In this document: piece by piece, positions 45,938-54,582 of the stretch
Layout: each line of letters starts with the position of its first letter
Numbering within the stretch: position 1 is the stretch's first letter
Source: Neobacillus endophyticus
GTDB lineage: Bacteria > Bacillota > Bacilli > Bacillales > Cytobacillaceae
Length of the DNA: 64,000 bases
Direction: 5' to 3'
NCBI RefSeq assembly: GCF_013248975.1
Contig: NZ_JABRWH010000001.1
Span: 4,484,001 to 4,548,000 of the forward strand
Notes under the pieces: model-generated
Told to the model about the DNA's origin: nothing
What the model saw: the letters and a program-made list of their open reading frames with translations, nothing else
Databases searched by the model: none
Program-made: the position numbers and the translations under genes

Positions 45938-46744
45938 TCACTGTGCTCCATGGACATAAATGCGATCCGGTCTTGTATAGATGTTTAATGATTTATTGCG
46001 GAGAAAACCTACTGTCGTTACGTTTAATTCTTCTGCCAGTCGGAGTGCCAATTCAGTCGGTGCTGATTTTGACAGAATGATGCCGCAGCCTATTTTGGCT
46101 GCTTTCAATAAAACTTCTGAAGAGATTCGGCCGCTAAAAACGATTATCTTATCCGAACGAGTGATCAAATTTTGCAAACAATAACCATAAATTTTATCAA
46201 GAGCATTATGCCGCCCAATGTCAATTCTGTTAACAATTATTTCGTTAGCGTTACATAGAACTGCATTGTGCACCCCGCCTGTATCTTGGAAAACGACAGA
46301 CGATTCCTCCATAAGCTGCATTAATTGAAAACATTGTTCAATGGAGATGGTTATATCTATGTTTTCAACCGGCTTTACCGTCCTTGCATCATTGTAAAAA
46401 TAAAAGCTTTGCCTGCTTTTTCCGCAGCAAGATGTGATATACCTTTTGGAATGAAATAGTTCATTCCATCTGTTGATTTTATGGGTGTGAACAATGGCAC
46501 GGCCTGTAGCCTCTATAAATGTAAGCTCTTTGATGTCTTTAAAACTGTTAATAACCCCTTCTGACGCCAAAAAGCCAATGACTAATTCTTCAATATGCTC
46601 AGGACTGCAAACGAGTGTCGCGAATTCTTTCTCATTTAATATAATGGTGACGGGAAATTCTGTTACAATGATATCCGTTATTTTTTTTATTCTCCCATCT
46701 ACATAGCGCCATACATTGCATTCCCTTTTCATTGGCTGGTCCAT
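45938..46744 (-). CDS. fdhD: Formate dehydrogenase accessory sulfurtransferase FdhD
   Basis: A 268-residue FdhD. It carries sulfur from a cysteine desulfurase to the molybdenum cofactor of formate dehydrogenase. The mobile catalytic-loop motif ITSCCGKSRQS with paired Cys is at about residues 108-118; EFPVTIILNEKEFATLVCSPEHIEELVIGFL, DTGGVHNAVL, DIGRHNALDKIYGY and KSAPTELALRLAEEL are family hallmarks. ATG 46744 follows AGGAGTG. It lies downstream of the DUF1641/fdhF pair on the same strand, with a 153-bp gap, so its target enzyme is next door. Confidence 0.93.
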   Translation of the reverse strand: MDQPMKRECNVWRYVDGRIKKITDIIVTEFPVTIILNEKEFATLVCSPEHIEELVIGFLASEGVINSFKDIKELTFIEATGRAIVHTHKINRWNELFHSKRYITSCCGKSRQSFYFYNDARTVKPVENIDITISIEQCFQLMQLMEESSVVFQDTGGVHNAVLCNANEIIVNRIDIGRHNALDKIYGYCLQNLITRSDKIIVFSGRISSEVLLKAAKIGCGIILSKSAPTELALRLAEELNVTTVGFLRNKSLNIYTRPDRIYVHGAQ

Positions 46745-46897
46745 ACGATTTCACTCCTAGTTCCTTTCCTGCAAACAGCTGATCAAACTCAAATACCATT
46801 ATGGTAAAATGAATGCCTCAGATTCTATGTCCTACCATTCCCAATCTTAAACCGCGATTGGGCGGAGGTCCATTCTATCTTTTCTATTTTAATAGAA

Positions 46898-47377
46898 TCA
46901 GTCTTTTAAGTTCTCCCCAATCCCCTTTAAAAGATTAAATCCAAATTCAAGTGCCCGGTTAATGTCAGGATCCTTCAAAGCCTTCATTACATCCAACAGT
47001 CCAAGTTTTGTATCGTTTTTTAATCCTGTTTCAGCTTTTTGCAACCCTAACGTCAAGCTTTTGGCAAGCTTACTGATCGTATCCGGGTTTAGTTCTGTCA
47101 ATACTCCACCCACAGACTTCACATTATTGATCATGTTCGTTACTGGCTGGCGGGTTAGTTGATCGACAGCAATTTGAGCTGCCGTCTCTTTTGCTTTTAA
47201 AAAACTTCCTATTATCTCCATTATTCCGCTATCATGAAATTCCTGCAATAATTTCAACGTCTCAAGCAGCGAATCTTTATTTTGCGCGATTTCGGAAAGA
47301 AGACTTTCCAAGGATTGTGTTTTGATCTCTTCTTCTGTTTGTTGTTTCTTTTGTATCATTTGAATTGGTTTCGCCAT
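46898..47377 (-). CDS. DUF1641 protein, formate dehydrogenase partner (YjgD-like)
   Basis: A 159-residue helical protein of the DUF1641 family, the usual companion of YjgC-type formate dehydrogenases in Bacillus. The core shows FHDSGIMEIIGSFLKAKET, NMINNVKSVGGVLTELNPDTISKLAKSL and DVMKALKDPDINRALEFGFNLLKG. Its ATG overlaps the stop of the upstream fdhF-type gene by one base (TAATG), so the two are translationally coupled. A membrane or electron-acceptor link for the dehydrogenase is suspected from co-occurrence but not shown. Confidence 0.87.
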   Translation of the reverse strand: MAKPIQMIQKKQQTEEEIKTQSLESLLSEIAQNKDSLLETLKLLQEFHDSGIMEIIGSFLKAKETAAQIAVDQLTRQPVTNMINNVKSVGGVLTELNPDTISKLAKSLTLGLQKAETGLKNDTKLGLLDVMKALKDPDINRALEFGFNLLKGIGENLKD

Positions 47378-50352
47378 TAGCTTTTCCCCCTCACATTGGT
47401 GCCTGGCACTACATACTCATTAACATTTGCAATCGGTACATAATCGCCCCGTTCCCACTTACGGTAAATTTCAAGCCCCATTTGCGGGGTCCGAGCTCCT
47501 GCATACCTTGGATTGTGCCTTGGAAGCGGATGTTCACCTTCAAATGTAATGATTTCCATCCTCACTTTTGTTTGTTTATAAGCTGGTGTATGTGTCACGA
47601 CATCCACCGCTCCTCCCGTCAGAAGGTTGACCGCACTTTCGTGGCTTGCGGAGTGCATGGGCACGTACACCGTTTTTCCTTTCACACGATCAGTGACAAG
47701 TACCGGCAGACGGACAGCACCATATGGTGATATAAGCCGGACAAGTGAACCGTCCTTTATTCCCCGTTCTGTAGCTAGTTCTGGTGATACCTCCACGAAT
47801 ACCTTAGGGAATTTATATTGAAGTCCCTCTGTTTTAAATGTCATATTTCCTTCATGTAGATGCTCCAACAACCGACCATTATCTAATGAAAGATCATATT
47901 CTGCAGGGAATTCCACGGGAGGCACAAAATCAAACAAACCAAATCGCGCTTTTTTATCTGGGAAGTTAAAGCCGTTAAGATATAGAACAGGTGTGTTTGA
48001 ACCATCCTGAGAACCCCAATGAAAACTGTTCCATCCCTCAAGGACATCATAACTACATTTAGAAAAGAAGGGTGTCAGGCTTGCCATCTCATCAAAAACT
48101 TCGCCAGGATGAATATAGTTCCAAGCAAAACCTAAATATTTTGCCAGTTGAGTGATAATCCACCAGTCCGGTTTACTATTTCCTTTTGGCTCAAATGCCT
48201 GGTACAAGCGCTGTACACGTCGTTCTGTATTTGTAAAAGTTCCTTCTTTTTCAAGGGACGGACTTCCTGGTAAAATAACATCTGCAAACTGAGCCGTTGT
48301 TGTAAAAAAGATATCTTGTACAACAAGGAACTCAACTTTCGAAAGAATTTCCTGGGTATGATTGGAGTCTGAATCGACCCATGCCATGTCCTCACCGACA
48401 ATATACAACGCCTTCATCTGACCTTGGTCAATTGCTTCGAGCATCTGAATATTGTCAAGGCCGGGTGTTTCCGGAAGAGCAGTTCCGTACGCCTTCTCAA
48501 ATTTTGCACGGATTACGTCATTTGTAACAGGCTGATATCCAGGGTAAATGTTGGGCATCGTCCCCATATCCGCTGCTCCTTGGACATTATTATGGCCGCG
48601 CAGCGGGAAAGCACCTGCATTTGGCCTCTTCAGATTTCCTGATGCAAGAAGAAGGTTGGCAATTGCCACAGACGTATGTGAGCCTGCGATATTCTGAGTT
48701 ACCCCCATACCCCAACAAATCGCTGTGCCGTCAGCATCGCGAATCATTTCTGCCATTTGAATGATTGTTTCTCTCTTGATACCTGATATCTTTTCAGCCT
48801 CATCAAGTGTGTAGGGTTCTATGATTTTCAGGAACTCATCAAACTGATTAACATTTTCATTAATAAACTTCTCATCATGCCAGCCTTGATCAATCAAATA
48901 CTTTGTAACGGCTGACAGCCAGACGAAGTCTGTTCCTTGTTTCGGGCGGACAAACAAGTCGGCACGATCTCCCATTTCATGTCTCCGTACATCAACAGTG
49001 ATTAATTTTTGACCATGTAGTTTTTGCGCTCGTTTAATCCGCGATGCAAGGACCGGATGCCCTTCTGCCGGAGCGCAGCCCACAAGGATCACTAGTCCGG
49101 ACCCCATAATGTCTTGAATGGTACCGGTATCGCCGCCAATGCCACCAGTTTGCTGAAGTCCCCATGAAGCCGGTGACTGGCAATAACGTGAACAGTTATC
49201 TACATTATTAGTTCCAAATACTTGCCGGGCCAGCTTTTGGATTAAGTAATTTTCCTCATTCGTTACTTTAGAAGAGGCAATGAAACCAATGGAATCGCTC
49301 CCGTCAGTTTCTTTAATTTCTGACAATCTATTTGCAACGTGAGAAAGAGCTTCTTCCCAAGTGGCCTCCACAAATACTTCCCCTTTACGGATTAAAGGTG
49401 TAGTAATCCGTTCTTCAGAGTTAACAAAATCCCAGCCAAATTTACCTTTAACACAGGTGGAAAAACGATTGACTGGTGCTTTTTCAGATGGTTCGATTTT
49501 AAGAATTTCCCGATCCTTTGTCCAAACCTCAAATGAGCAGCCGACACCACAAAACGTACAGACAGTCTTTGTTTTCTTGATCCGAGTATTACGCATAGCT
49601 GCTTCTACTTCGGAAACAGCAAAAACCGACTGATAATCCGATTCTACTGCTTTGACAATGTCAATCATCGGCGTTAATAAATCATTTGATAATCCAGTCA
49701 AAAATCCAGCCTTTCCCAACATGGATTTTTCCATAAGCGCATTACATGGACAAACCGTTACACATTGCCCGCATGATACACAGGAAGATTCATTAATACT
49801 TTTTCCTCCATCCCATAATACGCGGGGCTGGGCACTTTCCCAGTTAATCGTCAAAGTTTCATTTACTTGAAGGTCCTGGCATGTCTCGACACAGCGGCCG
49901 CATAAAATACATTGATCTGGATCGTATCGATAAAACGGATGGGACAGATCTGCTTCAAAACCCTTCGTACGATAGGACCGTGTTTGATGTTGAATTCCCA
50001 TCATAGCTGCCGTATTATGCACGCGGCAATTTCCATTGTTATTGTCACAAACGGTACAATATAATAGGTGATTTTCTAAAATTCGATCCATCGCTTCCTC
50101 TTGTGCCTTTTTGGCCAGAAAGGATGAGGTCAAAATTTCCATACCTTCTTCCATCATCGTGGAGCAAGCACGCATAATGTTACCGTTTACTTCACACATA
50201 CATGTGTCACAGCTCTGCACAGGACCTAAAACAGGAGAATAACAAATATGCGGATGATCTATACCCTGTGCGAGTAAATAATCTAATATACGAGATCCTT
50301 TTTCGACCTTGTGGGCTGTTCCGTTAATCAGAACTTTCACTGTTTCTTTCAA
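47377..50352 (-). CDS. fdhF: Formate dehydrogenase alpha subunit (FdhF/YjgC type)
   Basis: A 991-residue molybdopterin oxidoreductase. Domain order: N-terminal 2Fe-2S domain (about 1-80; Cys in CYSPVLGPVQSCDTC), His/Cys-type iron-sulfur segment (HLLYCTVCDNNNGNCRVH), two 4Fe-4S ferredoxin motifs (CILCGRCVETC, CVSCGQCVTVCPC), the 4Fe-4S Mo-bis-MGD domain (CTFCGVGCSFEV from about 270), molybdopterin domain, and C-terminal dinucleotide-binding domain (HSASHESAVNLLTGG). The catalytic residue is Cys in DNCSRYCQSPASW, not selenocysteine. It oxidises formate to CO2, passing electrons to an unnamed acceptor. Start is TTG 50352 with AAGGGGG upstream. The 5' leader contains a terminator hairpin. Confidence 0.92.
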   Translation of the reverse strand: MKETVKVLINGTAHKVEKGSRILDYLLAQGIDHPHICYSPVLGPVQSCDTCMCEVNGNIMRACSTMMEEGMEILTSSFLAKKAQEEAMDRILENHLLYCTVCDNNNGNCRVHNTAAMMGIQHQTRSYRTKGFEADLSHPFYRYDPDQCILCGRCVETCQDLQVNETLTINWESAQPRVLWDGGKSINESSCVSCGQCVTVCPCNALMEKSMLGKAGFLTGLSNDLLTPMIDIVKAVESDYQSVFAVSEVEAAMRNTRIKKTKTVCTFCGVGCSFEVWTKDREILKIEPSEKAPVNRFSTCVKGKFGWDFVNSEERITTPLIRKGEVFVEATWEEALSHVANRLSEIKETDGSDSIGFIASSKVTNEENYLIQKLARQVFGTNNVDNCSRYCQSPASWGLQQTGGIGGDTGTIQDIMGSGLVILVGCAPAEGHPVLASRIKRAQKLHGQKLITVDVRRHEMGDRADLFVRPKQGTDFVWLSAVTKYLIDQGWHDEKFINENVNQFDEFLKIIEPYTLDEAEKISGIKRETIIQMAEMIRDADGTAICWGMGVTQNIAGSHTSVAIANLLLASGNLKRPNAGAFPLRGHNNVQGAADMGTMPNIYPGYQPVTNDVIRAKFEKAYGTALPETPGLDNIQMLEAIDQGQMKALYIVGEDMAWVDSDSNHTQEILSKVEFLVVQDIFFTTTAQFADVILPGSPSLEKEGTFTNTERRVQRLYQAFEPKGNSKPDWWIITQLAKYLGFAWNYIHPGEVFDEMASLTPFFSKCSYDVLEGWNSFHWGSQDGSNTPVLYLNGFNFPDKKARFGLFDFVPPVEFPAEYDLSLDNGRLLEHLHEGNMTFKTEGLQYKFPKVFVEVSPELATERGIKDGSLVRLISPYGAVRLPVLVTDRVKGKTVYVPMHSASHESAVNLLTGGAVDVVTHTPAYKQTKVRMEIITFEGEHPLPRHNPRYAGARTPQMGLEIYRKWERGDYVPIANVNEYVVPGTNVRGKS

Positions 50353-50457
50353 GATAAATCCCCCTTGTTCCAGCCAAGAAATCTATTTACATTCCATTAG
50401 TATAAAACACTATGAATCAAAGAAGGGAATCCAGGTTGTGGTCGGCAAACACAAAAA

Positions 50458-50511
50458 AGCCCACGATAAATCGGTTCACATGCCAATACATGTACCGTTT
50501 TACTGTGGGCT
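50458..50511 (-). promoter_or_regulatory. Terminator hairpin in the fdhF leader
   Basis: On the minus strand AGCCCAC pairs with GTGGGCT, followed by TTTTT; an inner CGGT...CATG/ACCG helix is present. It lies about 105 bases before the TTG start. A separate terminator (50688) already closes the preceding small gene, so this looks like a leader attenuator. A promoter-like TTCACA-16/17-TAATAT lies near 50620-50650 on the minus strand. Confidence 0.6.
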
Positions 50512-50687
50512 GAAAGCTGAATTTTTCACCATACAAGCAATCCTTCCCGCTATAGGCTTTATAAACAAGAAAAAGTTGCCAAATCAATGGACTTCGCATG
50601 ACTCTAACTTTTCTAAATATTAACACAGAAACGAATTTTTGTGAACTTTTTATGAACCTTTTTTACTTGATTCATTTATTCCATAGT

Positions 50688-50717
50688 AAAAGGGACAAAT
50701 CCTACCCGTCCCTTTTA
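50688..50717 (-). terminator. Terminator of the 32-aa gene
   Basis: AAAAGGGAC (50688-50696) and GTCCCTTTT (50709-50717) form a perfect 9-bp stem. Confidence 0.75.
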
Positions 50718-50750
50718 CTCCACTTATTTTGACTTTTCTTGAGCTCTTAT

Positions 50751-50849
50751 TACCACTTTTTCAAGACCATTTTCTCCTACTAAATCGGCATTGGCTTTCG
50801 GCTGGATATTTTTATTTTTCTTCAATTGGTTATCTTTATTTTTAGCCAT
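50751..50849 (-). CDS. Small basic protein, 32 aa
   Basis: ATG at 50849 preceded by a perfect GGAGGTG site, 32 codons to TAA at 50751, then a clean terminator. Product MAKNKDNQLKKNKNIQ... ends VGENGLEKW: very Lys/Asn-rich at the N-terminus. Small proteins of this style occur in Bacillus, sometimes among sporulation genes. No family recognised. Confidence 0.6.
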
Positions 50850-50969
50850 GTTTTCACCTCCATTAAGTTGGCAGCCATGCTTATATTGTGCTTTCTTTTT
50901 TACATGCTATGCCTTTTAATGGATACAAAAAATCTGACTATAGGTCTTCTTCAATTAAGTTAACCGAAA

Positions 50970-51836
50970 TTAAATCGGCAAATACATTTCATATTGTGCC
51001 AATGATCCTTTTGTAAAGCCTTGTTTTTTATAAAATCCTTCTAGTTGACTGTTATTCGGGAATCCGGCAGACATTTTTGTAAATGATAAATTCTCATAGG
51101 CTGTTTGTAAAAGCCATGTTGCGATTCCCCTCCCACGATAATTTTTATCCACCATTAAAAAGCTAATATTACCGTTCGCATGAATGGAAAGGGCTCCGAC
51201 CAATCCCTTGTTTTGGTATATCCCAAAATAAAAATTATTTGGAAGCTTTTCTAAATAATCAATATCATTCTGCCAGTTAATATGATACGTCCATTTCTGA
51301 ATCTCTTTTTGAAATTTAGAGAATCCTAATTCCTTTAACTCCATTCCATCAATGGTTGGAACAACTTTCAGTTTGGACAAATCAGCATTTGAAAAATACT
51401 TTAGATCATAAACCCTTTCATAACCCAAATTTTGATAAAAACGAATGGCACGATCATTCCCTACGATCACTTCCAGAAACAACTGCTTACAGCCATGTTT
51501 AATGGCTTCCTCTTTATGAAGTTCAAATAGTTGACGGCTAATGCCTTTTCCTCTAAAATCTGGACTGATCGCTAATGCCCCGCAGCGCATTGTTTTGATC
51601 GTCTCGTACATTTTGATACCACCAAGAATAACGCCCACCGGTTTCTCTTCGTAAAAAGCGATAAATGAATGTTCTTTATCATTACCTTCAGGACCAAAAA
51701 AGCGCTGACAAAAATTCTCAAATGAAAACTCCATTTTAATAATATAATCGGAGAAGCCTTCATGAAAAGCTTGGAAAATTATACTATCCTTAACATTTGT
51801 ACACCGTGCATATTGTATTTTCGCTTGATCAATCAT
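50970..51836 (-). CDS. Double-domain GNAT acetyltransferase under TetR control
   Basis: A 288-residue protein with two GNAT domains. Domain 1 (about 5-155) has ALAISPDFRGKGISRQLFELH and FLEVIVGNDRAIRFYQNLGYERVY; domain 2 (about 165-288) has FLMVDKNYRGRGIATWLLQTA and SQLEGFYKKQGF. Both acetyl-CoA loops (RGKGIS, RGRGIA) look intact. The promoter region holds AAACTGACTAGACAGTTT at 51862, nearly the same as a sequence in front of the tetR gene at 51987, so the TetR protein probably controls both. Substrate unknown; a detoxifying role fits TetR control but is inference. Confidence 0.87.
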   Translation of the reverse strand: MIDQAKIQYARCTNVKDSIIFQAFHEGFSDYIIKMEFSFENFCQRFFGPEGNDKEHSFIAFYEEKPVGVILGGIKMYETIKTMRCGALAISPDFRGKGISRQLFELHKEEAIKHGCKQLFLEVIVGNDRAIRFYQNLGYERVYDLKYFSNADLSKLKVVPTIDGMELKELGFSKFQKEIQKWTYHINWQNDIDYLEKLPNNFYFGIYQNKGLVGALSIHANGNISFLMVDKNYRGRGIATWLLQTAYENLSFTKMSAGFPNNSQLEGFYKKQGFTKGSLAQYEMYLPI

Positions 51837-51861
51837 AAATAACCTCCCCTGTTTCTTTATA

Positions 51862-51879
51862 AAACTGACTAGACAGTTT
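51862..51879 (-). promoter_or_regulatory. TetR operator in front of the GNAT gene
   Basis: AAACTGACTAGACAGTTT is an 18-bp dyad with a single non-symmetric pair. It matches the site at 52637-52654 in both half-sites and lies about 25 bases before the GNAT start. Confidence 0.7.
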
Positions 51880-51986
51880 ATATAATAAATTATACTGTGC
51901 CTACCTCTTTTTGTATAGTTTGATTTTTAATTTTCAGAAATTACAAGACCTTTTATTACAAATAAAAAAGCCAGATTATTCACCGC

Positions 51987-52607
51987 CTAGTGTGATCTGG
52001 CTAAAATATAATTCATGACCATTTCTTCTGTTTCTTTAAAATGCTCTATATATGCGTAATCTTCCCATAAGACGGAATAGTGAAGACAAATGCCATCAAT
52101 AAAAGCCCAAAACAATCCGGCAACAAACTCCACTTGTACATCTGATTTAAACTCCCCTGCCTTTTTCCCTTCTTCGATTATTTCAGATAAAAAATCGCGA
52201 AATTGATGCTTGTATCGATTATTCATCAATTCTCTTAATTGCTCCTGCCTTGAGGAATAAAGCCAAAATTCCAAATGAACGCGAATGAAACTTCTCCATT
52301 CTTCTGCCAGGACAGCTTCGCGATAAATACGAAATAACTCCCGCAGTTTATCCTTTGCTTCAGGAATTTGCTTAAAGCGTTTCTGAAGATCATCCAAAGC
52401 CCTATTGCTCCGTTCATCCATTAATGAAAGGTATAATTCCTCTTTACTTTTAAAATAGTTATAAATTAAACCCTTACTCATTTTAGAGTAGGCCACAATA
52501 TCATCCATCGTGGTTAAATGGTATCCCTTTTCACCAAAGCATTTTAAAGCACTTTCCAATACACTTTGCCTTTTGCGTTCTTTGTATTCATCTGAAACCT
52601 TGGGCAT
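51987..52607 (-). CDS. TetR/AcrR-family transcriptional regulator
   Basis: A 206-residue TetR regulator. The helix-turn-helix is at about residues 15-60 (RQSVLESALKCFGEKGYHLTTMDDIVAYSKMSKGLIYNYFKSKEELY). The ligand-binding C-terminal domain (about 75-200) includes AEEWRSFIRVHLEFWLYSSRQ, similar to FadR/YxbF-like Bacillus regulators that respond to acyl compounds, though the ligand cannot be read. A palindrome before its own start matches one before the downstream GNAT gene, indicating autoregulation. TetR is upstream on the same strand of the GNAT gene with 150 bp between. Confidence 0.9.
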   Translation of the reverse strand: MPKVSDEYKERKRQSVLESALKCFGEKGYHLTTMDDIVAYSKMSKGLIYNYFKSKEELYLSLMDERSNRALDDLQKRFKQIPEAKDKLRELFRIYREAVLAEEWRSFIRVHLEFWLYSSRQEQLRELMNNRYKHQFRDFLSEIIEEGKKAGEFKSDVQVEFVAGLFWAFIDGICLHYSVLWEDYAYIEHFKETEEMVMNYILARSH

Positions 52608-52636
52608 TTAAACAGCTCCTTTCGGATATTAAAACA

Positions 52637-52654
52637 AAACTGACTATTTAGTTT
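52637..52654 (-). promoter_or_regulatory. TetR operator in front of tetR
   Basis: AAACTGACTATTTAGTTT, 30 bases before the tetR start; shares AAACTGACTA and AGTTT with the site at 51862. Confidence 0.7.
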
Positions 52655-52708
52655 TAAAAAATTATATATGCTTTCTACTCAATCCACAAGCGAATCTTGA
52701 AAAAAAAA

Positions 52709-52741
52709 TAGCACAAAAAAGAGTCATTCCTTTTTGTGCTA
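52709..52741 (-). terminator. Terminator of a minus-strand gene (remnant at 52762)
   Basis: Perfect 11-bp arms TAGCACAAAAA / TTTTTGTGCTA; on the minus strand it ends in eight T residues. Confidence 0.75.
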
Positions 52742-52761
52742 CTTCGTTTTTGCAAATGATG

Positions 52762-52845
52762 TTACACTTCCTTGTTGATTCCGGAAAGTAATTCAACAGG
52801 CGGCTTCAGACTCAAAGGCCCAGCGAAGTCTTTCTGCTCACTAAA
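52762..52845 (-). pseudogene. C-terminal remnant before the terminator
   Basis: A 27-codon minus-strand stretch with no start: FSEQKDFAGPLSLKPP then VELLSGINKEV and TAA. Its position just before a strong terminator suggests the last part of a deleted gene. No family recognised. Confidence 0.35.
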
Positions 52846-52932
52846 CTAACAGAAATATTTACCACCTTTAGAAGTGTATTCTACAATAGAATTTATCACG
52901 ATGTTTGAACTATTTAAATTTATTCCTTGCTG

Positions 52933-53139
52933 CTAGTCACGGTCCGCGTCGCGGCCATTAGCTGAATCGGCGCCTTCACCGACTTTATTTCCCATTGCAC
53001 CACCAGCAACAGCCCCTGCAACAGTACCAAGGGGACCCAAAACAGATCCAACAGCTGCGCCCGCAACGGCACCAACGCCAGTCCCTACCGCTTCACCAGC
53101 ATTGTTGCCCCTGCGATTACGTTCGTTGTTTTCAGCCAT
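52933..53139 (-). CDS. Small glycine-zipper protein
   Basis: A 68-residue protein: charged N-terminus (AENNERNRRGNN), a glycine-zipper core (GTGVGAVAGAAVGSVLGPLGTVAGAVAGGAMGNKVG) from about residue 18 to 56, and an acidic tail (SANGRDADRD). Glycine zippers pack in membranes or oligomerise; similar short proteins occur in spore formers and proteobacteria. No signal peptide, so it is unclear whether it inserts in the membrane. ATG 53139 was preferred; an upstream start three codons earlier is possible. Confidence 0.7.
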   Translation of the reverse strand: MAENNERNRRGNNAGEAVGTGVGAVAGAAVGSVLGPLGTVAGAVAGGAMGNKVGEGADSANGRDADRD

Positions 53140-53296
53140 ATATCTCACGTCCTTTCGGATTTTCGGGAAACACTACCTTATTGTTAGTATGGTCCCAACA
53201 TCTATTTTGCCCAATAACGGCGAACATACCCGAATGATTAGCTTAAACCATCCGAAATTCGAAATGCAATATAATCATTTACCCTGCTTTTTTCGT

Positions 53297-53671
53297 TTAT
53301 TTTAACGATAATACCCATTTCGCCATGGCTGGGATATATTCTTGAGGAACTAAGCCGGCTGGCATTCCGCCGCTTTTACCGTTTTTCAAAATGTTTTCTA
53401 CATCTGCCTGGCTATATTTCTTACTAAGATTTTTCAAAGAAGGACCAACTACTCCTTGATAGTGATCACCATGACAGCTATTACACGTCTGTTTATAAAA
53501 TGTTTTCGGCTCAAAAGAACTAGCAGTAGTCTCCGTTTTCTGTCCGCTCTGTTGTTCAGTACTCTGCTCTGTTTTTGTATTCTTATTCTGTAAAAATGTC
53601 ACATTAACAAACAATCCAGAAGCTACGAATAAGATAACGGTAATCCAAATCGCTGGTCTTTCCATCATCAT
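53297..53671 (-). CDS. Membrane-anchored cytochrome c (CccA-like c-550)
   Basis: A 124-residue monohaem cytochrome c: N-terminal membrane anchor (residues 7-27), a Gln/Thr/Lys-rich linker to about 55, then a haem domain with CNSCH at about 63-67 and axial Met in GGMPAGLVP. Length and order match Bacillus CccA, which carries electrons to cytochrome oxidase on the outside of the membrane. Several ATGs in a row follow GGGGG; the third is best spaced. Very likely cccA by family, but a closely related paralog cannot be excluded. Confidence 0.87.
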   Translation of the reverse strand: MMMERPAIWITVILFVASGLFVNVTFLQNKNTKTEQSTEQQSGQKTETTASSFEPKTFYKQTCNSCHGDHYQGVVGPSLKNLSKKYSQADVENILKNGKSGGMPAGLVPQEYIPAMAKWVLSLK

Positions 53672-53776
53672 CCCCCAGGTGCAGATATTTTATATCCCTT
53701 AACGTTCCCGTTTTCTTTTAATATAACCAATTAGCTTGTTATGGGGGCAGTTCTTCTCAGCATCATAATAATGAAT

Positions 53777-54337
53777 TTAATTTTTGAATCGGTCATTTTC
53801 ATTTAACGAAGATAAAAGTTTTTTCATTAGAATGATTTCCCTTTCGATCCGATGAAGGTGTCCTTGCATATCATCGATTTCTTGTTCTGCTTTATAATTA
53901 ATGGCAAAGTCAATAATGGATTCATGTTTATCACGAGCTGTCTGCCGATTTTGACTCATCATGATCACAGGGGCTTGAAAAGCTGCGATAAAAGATAAGC
54001 ATAAATTTAATAAGATAAATGGCGGTTCATCAAAATGATAGTGCTTTGTAAAGGCAATTGTATTCCAAATGATCCAGCTTGTAAGGAATAAGGCAAACCA
54101 TATAATAAATTTCCAGCTTCCCCCAAACTTTGCTATTTGATCAGCTAGTCGATCCGCTTTCGTTGTACTTCTCATGTATTCTTCGTCCAGGTGGATCATG
54201 ATATTGCTTTCATAATCATCCACCAGTCTGTCAATCCGTTCTGCACTGCTTTTATTAATTTCTATATCAAAACCTTGAATGGTAGAAGCTTCATCTTCCA
54301 TATTCTGATTCACATAAAATATCCGCTTTTTCGTCAT
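53777..54337 (-). CDS. DUF1003 membrane protein
   Basis: A 186-residue protein of the DUF1003 family. Two membrane helices (about 82-100 and 113-133) are joined by a short loop, with charged cytoplasmic ends. The conserved phrases are RLADQIAKFGGSWKFIIWF, NTIAFTKHYHFDEPPFILLNLCLSFIAAFQAPVIMMSQNRQ and DRHESII-like AARDKHESIIDF. No function is known. It is a single gene. Confidence 0.85.
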   Translation of the reverse strand: MTKKRIFYVNQNMEDEASTIQGFDIEINKSSAERIDRLVDDYESNIMIHLDEEYMRSTTKADRLADQIAKFGGSWKFIIWFALFLTSWIIWNTIAFTKHYHFDEPPFILLNLCLSFIAAFQAPVIMMSQNRQTARDKHESIIDFAINYKAEQEIDDMQGHLHRIEREIILMKKLLSSLNENDRFKN

Positions 54338-54490
54338 CTGAGTTCCTCCGTTACATGAGATCGTTTGGAGTTATTTCTACAAAATTCGAATATAATATTC
54401 CTCAATCTACTCAATTTAATGAAACTACCTTGTATGCAAAATGCTTCTTGATCATACTCCTCTCAGAAAAGAAGGTGGTTTTAATAAATA

Positions 54491-54529
54491 GACTCCCGAC
54501 AGAAATGAACAAACCATCTGCAGGGAGCC
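54491..54529 (-). terminator. Possible terminator of the DUF1906-type gene
   Basis: GACTCCCGACAGA and TCTGCAGGGAGCC can pair (two mismatches) around a 13-nt loop downstream of the stop at 54583; T tail is weak. Confidence 0.4.
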
Positions 54530-54582
54530 CTTTTCAACTATTTTTGCAAACTCTAACTTTGATTTCATTAGATTGCTTCTAT

